Counted from the stretch's first letter, positions 1 to 6,985 are shown. The stretch is DNA of 18,957 nt from an uncultured Novosphingobium sp. (GCA_938005655.1 CALLNA010000109.1:1-18957); one strand, 5' to 3'. A program made the numbers and translations. Notes: generated by a model from the letters alone, not told the origin.

Positions 1-590
1 TCAAGAACACGCTGGCCAATGTGCTCTCGATCATCGCCCTGACCCGGCGGCGGGCGACCGACGTGGAGAGCTTCGCCGAGAGCCTCAACGGCCGGATCCG
101 CGCGCTCTCGGCGACGCACGATCTGCTCACCCAGTCGGAATGGGGCACGACCCTGATCCGCGCCGTGGTCGCGGCCGAGCTGGCGCCCTATACTCAGGAG
201 GCCGACCACCTGATCGCGCTCCAGGGCCCGGACGTGGAGCTGGCCCCCAACGACGCGCTCTCGCTCGGCCTCGCCATCCACGAGCTGGCGACCAATGCCG
301 CCAAGTACGGCGCGCTCAGCGTGGTCTCGGGGCGGCTCCGGGTCCACTGGACGATGATCTCGTCCGAGCTGGCCCGGATCGAATGGACCGAGCGCGGCGG
401 CCCCCCCGTGCCCGAGGAGCGCCGCCGCGGCTTCGGCACCGAGCTGATCGAGAAGATCGTCGCCCACGAGCTGGGCCGCCCGGTCGAGCTGCGCTTCGAG
501 CCCGAGGGCGTGGTCTGCGTGCTGATCGTCCAGGTCCGCAAGCCCGTCACCACCTTCCGGATGCGCGCGGAGAAGCCGACATTGCCGTGA
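1..590 (+). CDS. HWE-family sensor histidine kinase, C-terminal part (5' end outside window)
   Basis: The reading frame is open from position 3 and ends at TGA 588-590, giving about 195 residues. The first visible residues, KNTLANV, match the segment just after the phosphoacceptor His of HWE/HisKA_2 kinases (usually HRVKNTLA), so the His and any sensor domain lie upstream of the window. The N box HELATNAAKYGALS carries the His typical of HWE kinases, followed by the family's W-x-E signature (WTE in IEWTERGG) and a glycine box GFGTELIEKIV. The protein is therefore the dimerisation/ATPase end of a cytoplasmic or membrane sensor kinase that would autophosphorylate and pass phosphate to a response regulator. 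No response regulator or sigma/anti-sigma partner is visible downstream, so the signalled output is unknown. Family assignment is firm; the stimulus cannot be inferred. Confidence 0.92.
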   Translation, partial: KNTLANVLSIIALTRRRATDVESFAESLNGRIRALSATHDLLTQSEWGTTLIRAVVAAELAPYTQEADHLIALQGPDVELAPNDALSLGLAIHELATNAAKYGALSVVSGRLRVHWTMISSELARIEWTERGGPPVPEERRRGFGTELIEKIVAHELGRPVELRFEPEGVVCVLIVQVRKPVTTFRMRAEKPTLP

Positions 591-602
591 GGCGTCCCTG
601 AT

Positions 603-622
603 CCTTCCCGTTTTGGGATAGG
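603..622. repeat. Short hairpin after kinase gene (CCTTCCCG / GGG-AGG family)
   Basis: Twelve bases after the kinase stop, CCTTCCC (603-609) faces GGGATAGG (615-622) with a one-base bulge and a GTTTT loop. The same CCYTCCCG-N3/4-CGGG-(C/A)-AGG design recurs at 2840, 5894, 6986, 9822 and 16924. It may serve as a transcription terminator, although no U-tract follows. Confidence 0.5.
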
Positions 623-666
623 GCCGACATTTCCATTCCCGTCTCCTCCCCGCTCCCACCCCTGTC

Positions 667-753
667 GTCACCCCGGACTTGATCCGGGGTCCCGCTTTCC
701 TTTTCCGGCGTCGCGCAGGAAGAAGCGGGGCCCCGGATCAAGTCCGGGGCGAC
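667..753. repeat. REPIN-like inverted palindrome doublet A
   Basis: Two palindromic units in opposite orientation: CCCCGGACTTGATCCGGGG (671-689) and its inverted copy (731-749), each followed inward by a CCCGCTT-type tail. Together they form 27-base arms (671-697 and 723-749) with one mismatch around a 25-nt loop. Each unit is also a hairpin on its own. The layout matches the doublets at 8151-8554, 13715-13788 and 17962-18051. It may end transcription of the kinase gene; no RAYT transposase lies nearby. Confidence 0.8.
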
Positions 754-849
754 GAGGGGTGGGGAGGTTGGGAAAGGAGGCAGGCACGCCTCATCGCCCG
801 CTGGCGACTGCGGGGTAACGCCGGGAGGGGAGGACGCAGGCGGGAAACG

Positions 850-1097
850 GCCGGCGGTAGGTGCCTGAACCATACAGGCTTGGCTTCGCATGTTTTGGCG
901 GTGCGAACGGCCGGAAGGGTTATGCGAAGAACCCGCCGGCTCGGCCCTGAAGATGGCTAAGGACAGGAGGCGGGTCGGGCTCGCAAGCGGCCGCCTCGGG
1001 GCAAGGTCCTTGGCCATGGGAACGGACACTCAGGTCCGCTGAGCGCCGGCCGTTAAAGCGGAGAGGCCAGGAAGCGAAGCGCTGACCGCCTCCCCGC
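850..1097. other. Densely base-paired intergenic stretch, possible structured RNA of unknown type
   Basis: Stems seen by eye: 850-857/933-940 (8 bp, GCCGGCGG) closing a small hairpin 863-867/875-879 and a second arm 884-891/922-929 (8 bp, CTTCGCAT), which gives a three-way-junction layout. Next come a 12-bp stem 953-964/1006-1017 with one G-T wobble and a further 7-bp stem inside it (967-973/991-997), a hairpin 1023-1027/1034-1038, and 1058-1067/1088-1097 with 9 of 10 pairs. Alternative pairings exist (GGGTT 917-921 with AACCC 930-934; CTCAG 1029-1033 with CTGAG 1039-1043). I tried the cobalamin, TPP and SAM-type riboswitch, tmRNA, RNase P, SRP and 6S RNA motifs I remember and matched none. 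It could be an mRNA leader, an sRNA or decayed palindromic repeats. Strand is undetermined. Confidence 0.4.
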
Positions 1098-1244
1098 ACC
1101 CGCTGCGTGTCGGACTGGCGTTGACATCCACCGATCCGACGGCGGGGCATATAACCCATATGGTTCAGTTTGTCAAGTCTTTTCTCGCGCCTCCCGCAAA
1201 ACGGCGAAGGATTGCGGCCAAGCCCTCGGCCGTCGAAATCGATT

Positions 1245-1273
1245 TGACACGATCATGTCAATATGACACGATC
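1245..1273. promoter_or_regulatory. Candidate MarR autoregulatory operator
   Basis: TGACACGATCATGTCA at 1245-1260 is a 16-bp palindrome with 14 symmetric positions, centred on GATC. Its first ten bases, TGACACGATC, repeat directly at 1264-1273, 19 bp further on and five bases before the MarR start codon. Position and symmetry fit a dimeric regulator that represses its own operon. Binding by this MarR is inferred, not shown. Confidence 0.5.
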
Positions 1274-1278
1274 GAGGA

Positions 1279-1758
1279 ATGGATGGCTCGTTCGATTCCC
1301 GCAATGCGCTGATCGGCCTGGTCGACGAGGTCACGCGCCTCAGCGGCCGGCTCAAGAGCACTTTCGCGGCCTCGCGGCGCGAGGCGGGGCTCAACGAGTC
1401 GGAGATGATGGTGCTGAACTCGGTGGTCGAGGCGCAGCGGCCGCCGACCGTGGCGCAGATCGGGCGCTCGATGGGCCAGCCGCGCCAGATCGTGCAGCGC
1501 GCGGCGAACTCGCTGGTCGCGGCCGGGCTGGTCGAGACCGCGCCCAATCCCGATCACAAGCGCGCCGTGCTGCTGCGCGCGACCGGCAAGGGCCTGGCGC
1601 TCAAGCGCGAAGCCGACGCCCGGGCCGAGGCCATCGCCGAGGAACTGACCCTCGATCTCGACGCGACCCGGGCGGCGACGCTCGCCGTGCGCGCGGTACG
1701 CAAGCAACTGGAAGCCCGCCTGCGCGGCGATGCGGGCGCAGGAGAGGACGACACATGA
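1279..1758 (+). CDS. MarR-family transcriptional regulator
   Basis: This 159-aa protein has the size and layout of MarR regulators: N-terminal helices, a winged helix-turn-helix at about residues 56-105 (PTVAQIGRSMGQPRQIVQRA as recognition region, then AAGLVE and the wing NPDHKRAVLLRATGKG), and a C-terminal dimerisation helix. ATG 1279 is the only start available, since an in-frame stop lies at 1264-1266; the GAGG upstream is too close for an ideal ribosome site, so translation may be weak. Its stop overlaps the next start (ATGA, 1755-1758), making it the first gene of the kinase/dehydrogenase operon. A near-palindrome with a direct repeat sits immediately upstream, so it probably represses the operon until a pathway ligand, often an acyl- or aryl-CoA or aromatic acid in this family, releases it. 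The ligand is not readable from sequence. Confidence 0.9.
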   Translation: MDGSFDSRNALIGLVDEVTRLSGRLKSTFAASRREAGLNESEMMVLNSVVEAQRPPTVAQIGRSMGQPRQIVQRAANSLVAAGLVETAPNPDHKRAVLLRATGKGLALKREADARAEAIAEELTLDLDATRAATLAVRAVRKQLEARLRGDAGAGEDDT

Positions 1759-2834
1759 GCGGTATCGAGCACAACCTGGACGAGCTGGCGCCGATCGGTC
1801 CGCTGACCGACTGGCTCGACGCCCATGTCCCCGAGCTGGGCAAGGGTCCGCTCAAGACCGCGATCCTCAGCGGCGGCACGTCGAACGTGGTGCTGACCCT
1901 GGATCGCGGCGAGGGCCGGATGGTCATGCGCCGCCCGCCGGCCGTCCCGCCGCCGGGCGCGGAGAAGGGCGTGCTGCGCGAGGCGCGCATCCTGACAGCG
2001 CTCAACCAGACCGACGTGCCGCACCCGATCTGCTACGGTGCCTGCGAAGACCCGTCCGTGGTCGGCCGCCCGTTCTACGTCATGGAGATGGTCGACGGCT
2101 GGGCGCCCAACCTGCGCGACGAGAAGATTCACAACGAGCCGCCGTTCGACCGGATGCCCTACGAATACGGCATCCCCTTCGCGATCGTCGACGGCCTCAT
2201 CAAGCTGGCCAATGTCGACTACGAGGCGATCGGCCTGCGCGACTACGGCAAGCCCGGCAAGTTCCTGGAACGCCGGGTCGACGGCTGGGCCGGCCAGCTC
2301 GCCACCTATCCTGAGCGCTACAAGGGCTACGAGCCGCGGCATTTCGAAGGCTATGCCGAGACTGAGGAATGGCTGCGCCACTCCAAGATGCCCGAGGAGG
2401 TGCGCGGCATCATCCACGGCGATGTCGGCACGCCCAACATGATGTTCCAGTGGGGGCCGCCCGCGCGGCTCGCGGCGATGATCGACTGGGAGCTGTCGAC
2501 CATCGGCGATCCGATGATCGACATCGCCTGGTTCACCGGCGGGATGCGCGACGAGGAGAACCCGGACAAGGAGTTCCCCACCGCGCTCAACAACCCGGCG
2601 CACTTCCCGACCAAGCAGGAGCTGGCGCGCTATTACTGCGCCGGGACCGGGCGGAATATCGAGGACTTCCGCTGGTTCTCCATCCTCTCGCGGTTCAAGT
2701 CGGGCTGCCTGCTCGAATACAAGGTCGCCGCGGCCGAGGCGGGGCACCTGCCCAAGGAGACGGGCCGTTTCTTCGCGCGGATCGTCGACAACGTGTTCCA
2801 GGAAACCGCCGCCGAGATCGCGCGGATGAAATGA
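1755..2834 (+). CDS. APH-family phosphotransferase (ACAD10/11-kinase or LvaA-like)
   Basis: A 359-aa protein kinase-like phosphotransferase. Visible features are the nucleotide-binding loop LSGGTSNVVLTL (39-50), MRRPP (58-62), the catalytic loop HGDVGTPN (H221-G222-D223, N228) and the metal-binding region MIDWELSTIGDP (242-252, D244). These match the aminoglycoside-phosphotransferase fold, specifically the branch found next to or fused with acyl-CoA dehydrogenases. In that branch, LvaA of Pseudomonas putida and human ACAD10/11 kinase domains phosphorylate the 4-hydroxyl of 4-hydroxyacyl-CoAs. Start ATG 1755 overlaps the MarR stop and has AGGAG at 1740-1744; the open frame extends upstream but only as a shadow of the MarR gene. 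The next gene is the dehydrogenase, 41 bp on. It is unlikely to be an antibiotic-resistance enzyme. The exact substrate is inferred from relatives only. Confidence 0.88.
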   Translation: MSGIEHNLDELAPIGPLTDWLDAHVPELGKGPLKTAILSGGTSNVVLTLDRGEGRMVMRRPPAVPPPGAEKGVLREARILTALNQTDVPHPICYGACEDPSVVGRPFYVMEMVDGWAPNLRDEKIHNEPPFDRMPYEYGIPFAIVDGLIKLANVDYEAIGLRDYGKPGKFLERRVDGWAGQLATYPERYKGYEPRHFEGYAETEEWLRHSKMPEEVRGIIHGDVGTPNMMFQWGPPARLAAMIDWELSTIGDPMIDIAWFTGGMRDEENPDKEFPTALNNPAHFPTKQELARYYCAGTGRNIEDFRWFSILSRFKSGCLLEYKVAAAEAGHLPKETGRFFARIVDNVFQETAAEIARMK

Positions 2835-2839
2835 GGCGC

Positions 2840-2863
2840 AACCTTCCCGAAACGGGCAAGGTT
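2840..2863. repeat. Short bulged hairpin inside the operon
   Basis: AACCTTCCCG (2840-2849), AAA loop, CGGG (2853-2856), bulged C 2857 and AAGGTT (2858-2863) form a 10-bp stem with one bulge. It lies between the kinase stop and the dehydrogenase Shine-Dalgarno (AGGAGA 2865-2870), where it could tune mRNA stability or relative expression. It is the same family as 603, 5894, 6986, 9822 and 16924. Confidence 0.65.
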
Positions 2864-2875
2864 CAGGAGAGTGAC

Positions 2876-4177
2876 ATGATCGATTTCAGCGTTGAACCCG
2901 AGTTCCAGGCCAAGCTCGACTGGATGGCCAAGTTCGTCCGCGAGGAGTGCGAGACGATGGACCTGCTCTGGCCCGACCAGAGCGCCAACTTCGACACCAA
3001 GAACGAGCCCGCCCGGCGGCACCTCAAGCCCTTGCAGGACCAGGTCAAGGCGCAGGGGCTGTGGGCCTGCCACCTCGGCCCGCATCTCGGCGGTCCCGGC
3101 TACGGCCAGGTCAAGCTGGCGCTGATGAACGAGATCATCGGCCGCTCGTCCTGGGCGCCGACCGTCTTCGGCACGGCCGCGCCGGACACCGGCAATGCCG
3201 AGATTCTCGCCCTGTTCGGCACGCCCGAGCAGAAGCAGCGCTATCTCGGCCCGCTGATGGCCGGGGATATCGTTTCCTGCTTCTCGATGACCGAGCCGCA
3301 GGGCGGAGCCGATCCGGGCGTCTTCACCTGCAAGGCGACCCTCGAAGGCGACGAGTGGGTGATCGAGGGCGAGAAGTGGTTCTCCTCCAACGCCAAGCTG
3401 GCCGAGTTCCTGCTGGTGATCTGCGTCACCGATCCCGACAAGCCGCTGACCGAGCGGATGAGCATGTTCATCGTCCCCGCCGACACGCCGGGGATCGAGA
3501 TCCTCCGCAACGTCGCCATCGCCGGCGAGCCCGATCCCGAGAACGGCCACCACGCCCATATCCGCTACAACCGGGTGAAGGTGCCGCTCGACCACATGCT
3601 CGGCGAGCGCGGCGGCGGCTTCAAGGTCGCCCAGGCGCGGCTCGGCGGCGGGCGCATCCACCACGCGATGCGCACGGTCGGCAAGTGCCAGCGCGCCATC
3701 GACATGATGCTGGAGCGCGCCGTCTCGCGCACCACGCGCGGGCGCAAGCTCGGCGATCACCAGATGGTCCAGGCCAAGATCGCGGAATCGATCATCGAGC
3801 TGGAGATGTTCCGCAACCTGGTGCTCAAGACCGCCTGGATCATCGACGAGATCGAGGCCGGGCGGATGCCGCACGGCGCCTCGCGCAACTATATCGGCAT
3901 GTGCAAGGTGGCCATGGCCTCGGTCTGGATGAACGTGATCGGCAAGGCGCTGGAAATCCACGGCTCGCTCGGCATCAGCCTCGACATGCCGCTGGCCAAC
4001 TGGTTCGGCGGCGGCATGGGCTTGGCCTTCGCCGACGGGCCGACCGACGTCCACAAGTCGCAGCTCGCCCGCGCCTATCTCAAGAAGGCGACGCCCGCGC
4101 CGGGCCTGTTCCCGAGCGAGCATATCCCGACCCGCACGGCGGCGGCTCTGGCCCGCTATCCCGACGCGCGGGGTTGA
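2876..4177 (+). CDS. Acyl-CoA dehydrogenase, ACAD10/11 type
   Basis: A 433-aa FAD flavoprotein spanning the usual N-terminal helical, middle beta and C-terminal helical domains. The acyl-CoA dehydrogenase signature CFSMTEPQGGADP lies at 135-147. The C-terminal segment EIHGSLGISLDMPLANW is followed by FADGPTDVHK (385-394), where the catalytic base position holds Asp387 in a DGPxxVH context, as I recall for ACAD10/11-type enzymes, rather than the E-G-T of medium-chain dehydrogenases. ATG 2876 is chosen because AGGAGA sits five bases upstream. It is preceded by the APH-like kinase and followed after 2 bp by an SDR. With the kinase it could convert a phosphorylated 4-hydroxyacyl-CoA to an enoyl-CoA (phosphate elimination), or it may act as an ordinary alpha,beta-dehydrogenase on a branched or cyclic acyl-CoA. 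Family is certain, reaction inferred. Confidence 0.93.
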   Translation: MIDFSVEPEFQAKLDWMAKFVREECETMDLLWPDQSANFDTKNEPARRHLKPLQDQVKAQGLWACHLGPHLGGPGYGQVKLALMNEIIGRSSWAPTVFGTAAPDTGNAEILALFGTPEQKQRYLGPLMAGDIVSCFSMTEPQGGADPGVFTCKATLEGDEWVIEGEKWFSSNAKLAEFLLVICVTDPDKPLTERMSMFIVPADTPGIEILRNVAIAGEPDPENGHHAHIRYNRVKVPLDHMLGERGGGFKVAQARLGGGRIHHAMRTVGKCQRAIDMMLERAVSRTTRGRKLGDHQMVQAKIAESIIELEMFRNLVLKTAWIIDEIEAGRMPHGASRNYIGMCKVAMASVWMNVIGKALEIHGSLGISLDMPLANWFGGGMGLAFADGPTDVHKSQLARAYLKKATPAPGLFPSEHIPTRTAAALARYPDARG

Positions 4178-4179
4178 GC

Positions 4180-4920
4180 ATGGACCCGCTGTTCGACTTC
4201 ACGGGCAAGGTCGCGCTCGTCACCGGCGGCTCGCGCGGGCTCGGCTACCAGATGGTCAAGGCCCTGGCCGAGCGGGGGGCGGACGTCATCGTCGCCAGCC
4301 GCAAGCTGGAGAACTGCGAGGCCGTGGCCGAGGAATGCCGCGCGCTGGGGCGGCGGGCCTGGGCGATCTCGGCCCATGTCGGCAAGTGGGATCAGTGCGA
4401 CCGCCTGATCGAGGAGGCCTATGCCGCCGCCGGCAAGGTCGACATCCTCATCAACAATGCCGGGTTGAGCCCGGGGATGCCGAGCCATGAGGTGACGGAG
4501 GCCCTGTTCGATTCGGTGGTCAACCTCAACTTCAAGGGGCCGTTCCGCCTCGCCAGCCAGATCGCCAAGCGGATGTTCGACGGGGAGGGGGGCTGCATCA
4601 TCAACGTGACCTCCTCGGGATCGATGATGCCGCTGCCGCAGGTCGTCGCCTATGGCTCGTCCAAGGCGGCGCTGAACGCGATGGGCCGCAGCCTGGCCTG
4701 GGAATATGCGCCCAAGGTCCGGGTCAACACGCTCTCGCCCGGCGCCTTCCGCACCGACATCGTCGAGGCCTGGCCCGACAAGGGGCAGGGGCCGATCCCG
4801 ATCCCGCGCGGCCATGCGGCGGAGCCCGAGGACATCGTCACCGCCGCCCTGTTCCTGGCGAGCCCCGCCTCGGTCAACGTGACCGGATCGATCGTCCGCT
4901 GCGATGGAGGACAGCACTGA
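4180..4920 (+). CDS. Short-chain dehydrogenase/reductase (SDR)
   Basis: A classical 246-aa SDR with TGGSRGLG (15-22) for NAD(P) binding, NNAG (92-95), the catalytic serine region SSGS (145-148), Y158 and K162 in YxxxK, and the C-terminal CDGGQH end typical of FabG-like proteins. An Arg after the second strand (SRK, 40-42) hints at NADP(H) preference, which is a guess. ATG 4180 follows the dehydrogenase stop by 2 bp, and the stop overlaps the next start (TGATG at 4918-4922), so translation is probably coupled. In the operon it would oxidise a 3-hydroxyacyl-CoA or reduce a keto-acyl-CoA; LvaD, the SDR of the levulinate operon, reduces levulinyl-CoA to 4-hydroxyvaleryl-CoA, an appealing parallel. 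The substrate is unproven. Confidence 0.92.
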   Translation: MDPLFDFTGKVALVTGGSRGLGYQMVKALAERGADVIVASRKLENCEAVAEECRALGRRAWAISAHVGKWDQCDRLIEEAYAAAGKVDILINNAGLSPGMPSHEVTEALFDSVVNLNFKGPFRLASQIAKRMFDGEGGCIINVTSSGSMMPLPQVVAYGSSKAALNAMGRSLAWEYAPKVRVNTLSPGAFRTDIVEAWPDKGQGPIPIPRGHAAEPEDIVTAALFLASPASVNVTGSIVRCDGGQH

Positions 4921-5894
4921 TGACCCGCGCTGTGATCGGCCGTGAATTCGGCCCGCCGGAAAGCTACCGCCTCGAAGACTTCGCCCCCGCGCCGGTCGGC
5001 CCGGGCCAGATCCGCGTCGCGGTGAAGGCCATCGGCGTCTCCTACGTCGACGTGCTGACCGCCATGGGCAAGTACCAGGTCACGCCGCCGCTGCCCTTCA
5101 TTCCCGGCAGCGAATGCGCCGGCATGGTCGAGGACGTGGGTGAGGGCGTGAGCCACGTCGCGGTCGGCGACCGGGTGATGGGCAGTTCCTTCGGCGGCGT
5201 CTTCGCCGAGGCGAACACCTTCCGCGCCGCGAGCTTCAACCGCCTGCCCGCGGCCCTGACCCTGGAGCAGGGCGCGGTCTTCCCGCCGAGCTACCTCACC
5301 GCCGTCCACGCCCTGACCGACCGCGGCCGGCTCCAGGCCGGGGAGACGCTGCTGATCCTCGGCGCGGGCGGGGCGACCGGCATCGCCGCGATCCAGGTCG
5401 GCAAGGCGCTCGGCGCGCGGGTGATCGCCTCGGCCTCCAGCGAGGACAAGCGCGCCTCGTGCCTCGCCGCCGGGGCCGACGCGGCGATCGACACCCGCAG
5501 CCCGGCCTGGCGCGACGACCTCAAGGCGGCCAACGGCGGCAAGGGGATCGACGTGGTCTTCGATCCGGTCGGCGGCGACATGACCGACCCGGCCTTCCGC
5601 TCATTGGGCTATGACGGGCGCTATCTGGTGATCGGCTTCACCGGCGGCATCTCCGCGCTCAAGACCAACCTGCCGCTGGTCAAGACCGCCAGCATGATCG
5701 GCGTCCAGCTCCGCGTCTTCGGCGAGAAGGAGCCGGAGAAGATGGCCGAGACCCAAGCCCGGATGCGCGCCTGGGCCGAACAGGGCCTGCTCCGGCCGGT
5801 GATCGGCAAGACTTACGCGCTGGAGGACTATGCCGCCGCGATGCAGGACGCCTTCGACGGGAAGACCGCCGGGCGGATCGTGATGAAGGTTTGA
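4920..5894 (+). CDS. Zinc-free MDR-family NAD(P)H:quinone/enoyl reductase
   Basis: A 324-aa medium-chain reductase of the quinone oxidoreductase type. It has an N-terminal GroES-like domain (ECAGMVEDVGEGV, 65-77), a Rossmann nucleotide-binding motif GAGGATG (148-154) and the usual C-terminal ending AGRIVMKV. The zinc ligands of alcohol dehydrogenases are absent (GSE replaces GHE, no cysteine cluster), so it should act as a zinc-independent NADPH-dependent reductase on quinones, enones or enoyl thioesters. The start overlaps the SDR stop by one base, with GGAGG at 4906-4910. It is the last gene of the operon that begins with MarR and is followed directly by a hairpin. It might reduce an alpha,beta-unsaturated intermediate produced by the dehydrogenase; this is inference from context. 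Confidence 0.9.
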   Translation: MTRAVIGREFGPPESYRLEDFAPAPVGPGQIRVAVKAIGVSYVDVLTAMGKYQVTPPLPFIPGSECAGMVEDVGEGVSHVAVGDRVMGSSFGGVFAEANTFRAASFNRLPAALTLEQGAVFPPSYLTAVHALTDRGRLQAGETLLILGAGGATGIAAIQVGKALGARVIASASSEDKRASCLAAGADAAIDTRSPAWRDDLKAANGGKGIDVVFDPVGGDMTDPAFRSLGYDGRYLVIGFTGGISALKTNLPLVKTASMIGVQLRVFGEKEPEKMAETQARMRAWAEQGLLRPVIGKTYALEDYAAAMQDAFDGKTAGRIVMKV

Positions 5895-5918
5895 GGTCCT
5901 CCCGAAGGGGAAGGACCT
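5894..5918. terminator. Shared terminator hairpin between convergent genes
   Basis: AGGTCCTCCC (5894-5903), a four-base GAAG loop, GGG (5908-5910), bulged A and AGGACCT (5912-5918) form a 10-bp stem with one bulge. It starts at the last base of the MDR gene's TGA and reaches into the TAG of the opposite AraC gene. There is no clear U-tract, so bidirectional termination is likely but not certain. Same hairpin family as 2840 and 16924. Confidence 0.6.
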
Positions 5919-6969
5919 AGCCGGCGTTGGCCCGGTACTGCTGCGGGGTCATCCCGGTCCAGCGCTTGAAGGCGCGGCCGAAGCTGGTCTGCTCGCCGTA
6001 GCCGAGCCGGTCGGCGATCTCGTCCAGGCTCAGCAGGCGCTGGGCGAGGTGGCTGCGGGCCAACCGCTCGCGGTGGGCCTCGACCAAGTCGGAGAACTTC
6101 GCGCCCTCCGCCGCCAGCCGCGCCTGGAGCGTGCGCACCGACATGCCGGTCTTCTCGGCGCAGCGCTCGATCGAGCAGGAGCCCGAGGCGAGGCTGCCGC
6201 GGATATAGCTCTCCACCCGGTCGATGATCGATTCGCTGCGCGAGGCGCGGACCTGCTCCAGATAGCCGCCGAGCAGGCGGTAGAGCAGGCGGTTGGCGCT
6301 CGGCACCGGCTGGTCGAGCAGGTGGACCGGGAAGGCCACCGAATTGCGCTCGCTGCGCGGCAGGACGCGGCAGCCGAGCGCGTTCTCCAGCTCGGGCATG
6401 TCGCTGGGGCGGGTGTCGGCGGAAAGGCTGACCCAGGCGGGCTGGAAGCCGGGGCCGCCCATCGCCTGCATCAGCTTCACGTTGAGCATGGCCGCCTGGT
6501 AGTTCGCCTGGTCGTTGACGCCGAGGTCGTGGTTGACCAGCCAGGTCAGCTCGGCGGTCTCGCGGCCCTCCATCAGCACGACCTCGCAGTCCGGCGCGTG
6601 GACCACGGGCAGGTAGTCGATCAGGCAGCGGATGCCGGCGCGCACCGTCGGGGCCGAGCGGCAGAGCGCGGTGACGCAGCCGAACACCTCCGGGTCCTGG
6701 GTGGTGGAGAGGTGCAGGCCGAACAGCGGATCGTCGAAGATCGTCGAGCAGTATTCGAGCACGTCGGCCACCTGCTGCGGCGCGACCAGGCTCTCGGGGT
6801 CGGTCAGGACGCGCGGCTCCAGCCCGTGCCGGGCGACGATCCCGCGCGCGTCGCGGCCGAACGAGCGGGCGACCTGGGCGAGCCCGGCGAAGTTCGCCGC
6901 GCGGACCTGCCCGCCCTGCGGCGGCAGGTCGAGCGGGCCGTCGAGGCTGAAGAAGCTCTCTTTCTCCAT
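5917..6969 (-). CDS. AraC-family transcriptional regulator (arabinose-binding-like N domain)
   Basis: A 350-aa regulator with a long N-terminal effector domain resembling the PF12625 group (FGRDARGIVARHGL, then the DPLFGLHLS region), and a C-terminal AraC DNA-binding domain over roughly the last 105 residues with two helix-turn-helix units (CSIERCAEKTGMSVRTLQAR and LSLDEIADRLGYGEQTSFGR, then FKRWTGMTPQQYR). ATG at 6969 (MEKESFF) is preferred; the frame stays open to 7167, but that extension crosses a palindromic repeat and the intergenic region and looks non-coding. It is divergent from the crotonase at 7145, with 175 bp between, and convergent with the MDR gene. Such regulators often activate adjacent catabolic genes, so it plausibly controls the crotonase and perhaps itself. 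Confidence 0.9.
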   Translation of the reverse strand: MEKESFFSLDGPLDLPPQGGQVRAANFAGLAQVARSFGRDARGIVARHGLEPRVLTDPESLVAPQQVADVLEYCSTIFDDPLFGLHLSTTQDPEVFGCVTALCRSAPTVRAGIRCLIDYLPVVHAPDCEVVLMEGRETAELTWLVNHDLGVNDQANYQAAMLNVKLMQAMGGPGFQPAWVSLSADTRPSDMPELENALGCRVLPRSERNSVAFPVHLLDQPVPSANRLLYRLLGGYLEQVRASRSESIIDRVESYIRGSLASGSCSIERCAEKTGMSVRTLQARLAAEGAKFSDLVEAHRERLARSHLAQRLLSLDEIADRLGYGEQTSFGRAFKRWTGMTPQQYRANAG

Positions 6970-6985
6970 GTGCGCTCCAGACTCC

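Larger units (their letters stand above)
591..1278. other. 688-bp gene-free region with repeats, structured stretch and promoter/operator
   Basis: No convincing coding region is present; open frames here lack family resemblance and run through repeats. In order it holds a short hairpin after the kinase gene (603-622), a REPIN-like inverted palindrome doublet (667-753), a run of stem-loops of unknown role (850-1097), an AT-richer segment with CATATA/TATAAC and the 8-bp palindrome CCATATGG (1156-1163), and a direct/inverted repeat just before the MarR gene (1245-1273). A TTGACA lies at 1121-1126, but no good -10 sits at normal spacing, so the promoter of the downstream operon is not placed precisely. 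Confidence 0.7.

Noticed and set aside
667..753. CRISPR array
   Set aside because: The repeats are inverted pairs separated by unique spacing and dispersed over 17 kb, without regular direct repeats, spacers or cas genes.
679..960. A 93-codon plus-strand frame in the intergenic region
   Set aside because: It begins within repeat doublet A and covers the stem-loop region; no motif and Arg/Gly-rich composition.
781..960. Cobalamin-type riboswitch on either strand
   Set aside because: A CCCCGCAGTC-like segment on the minus strand recalls part of the consensus, but no matching B12 box or GGGAA-GGTG core was found and no suitable gene lies downstream.
1121..1155. Sigma70 promoter TTGACA (1121) with TATAAC (1150)
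   Set aside because: The spacer would be 23 bp, far from 16-18, so the two boxes cannot be paired with confidence.
1755..2834. Antibiotic resistance by an aminoglycoside phosphotransferase
   Set aside because: The fold is shared, but its sequence style and operon partner (acyl-CoA dehydrogenase) place it with metabolic kinases, not resistance enzymes.
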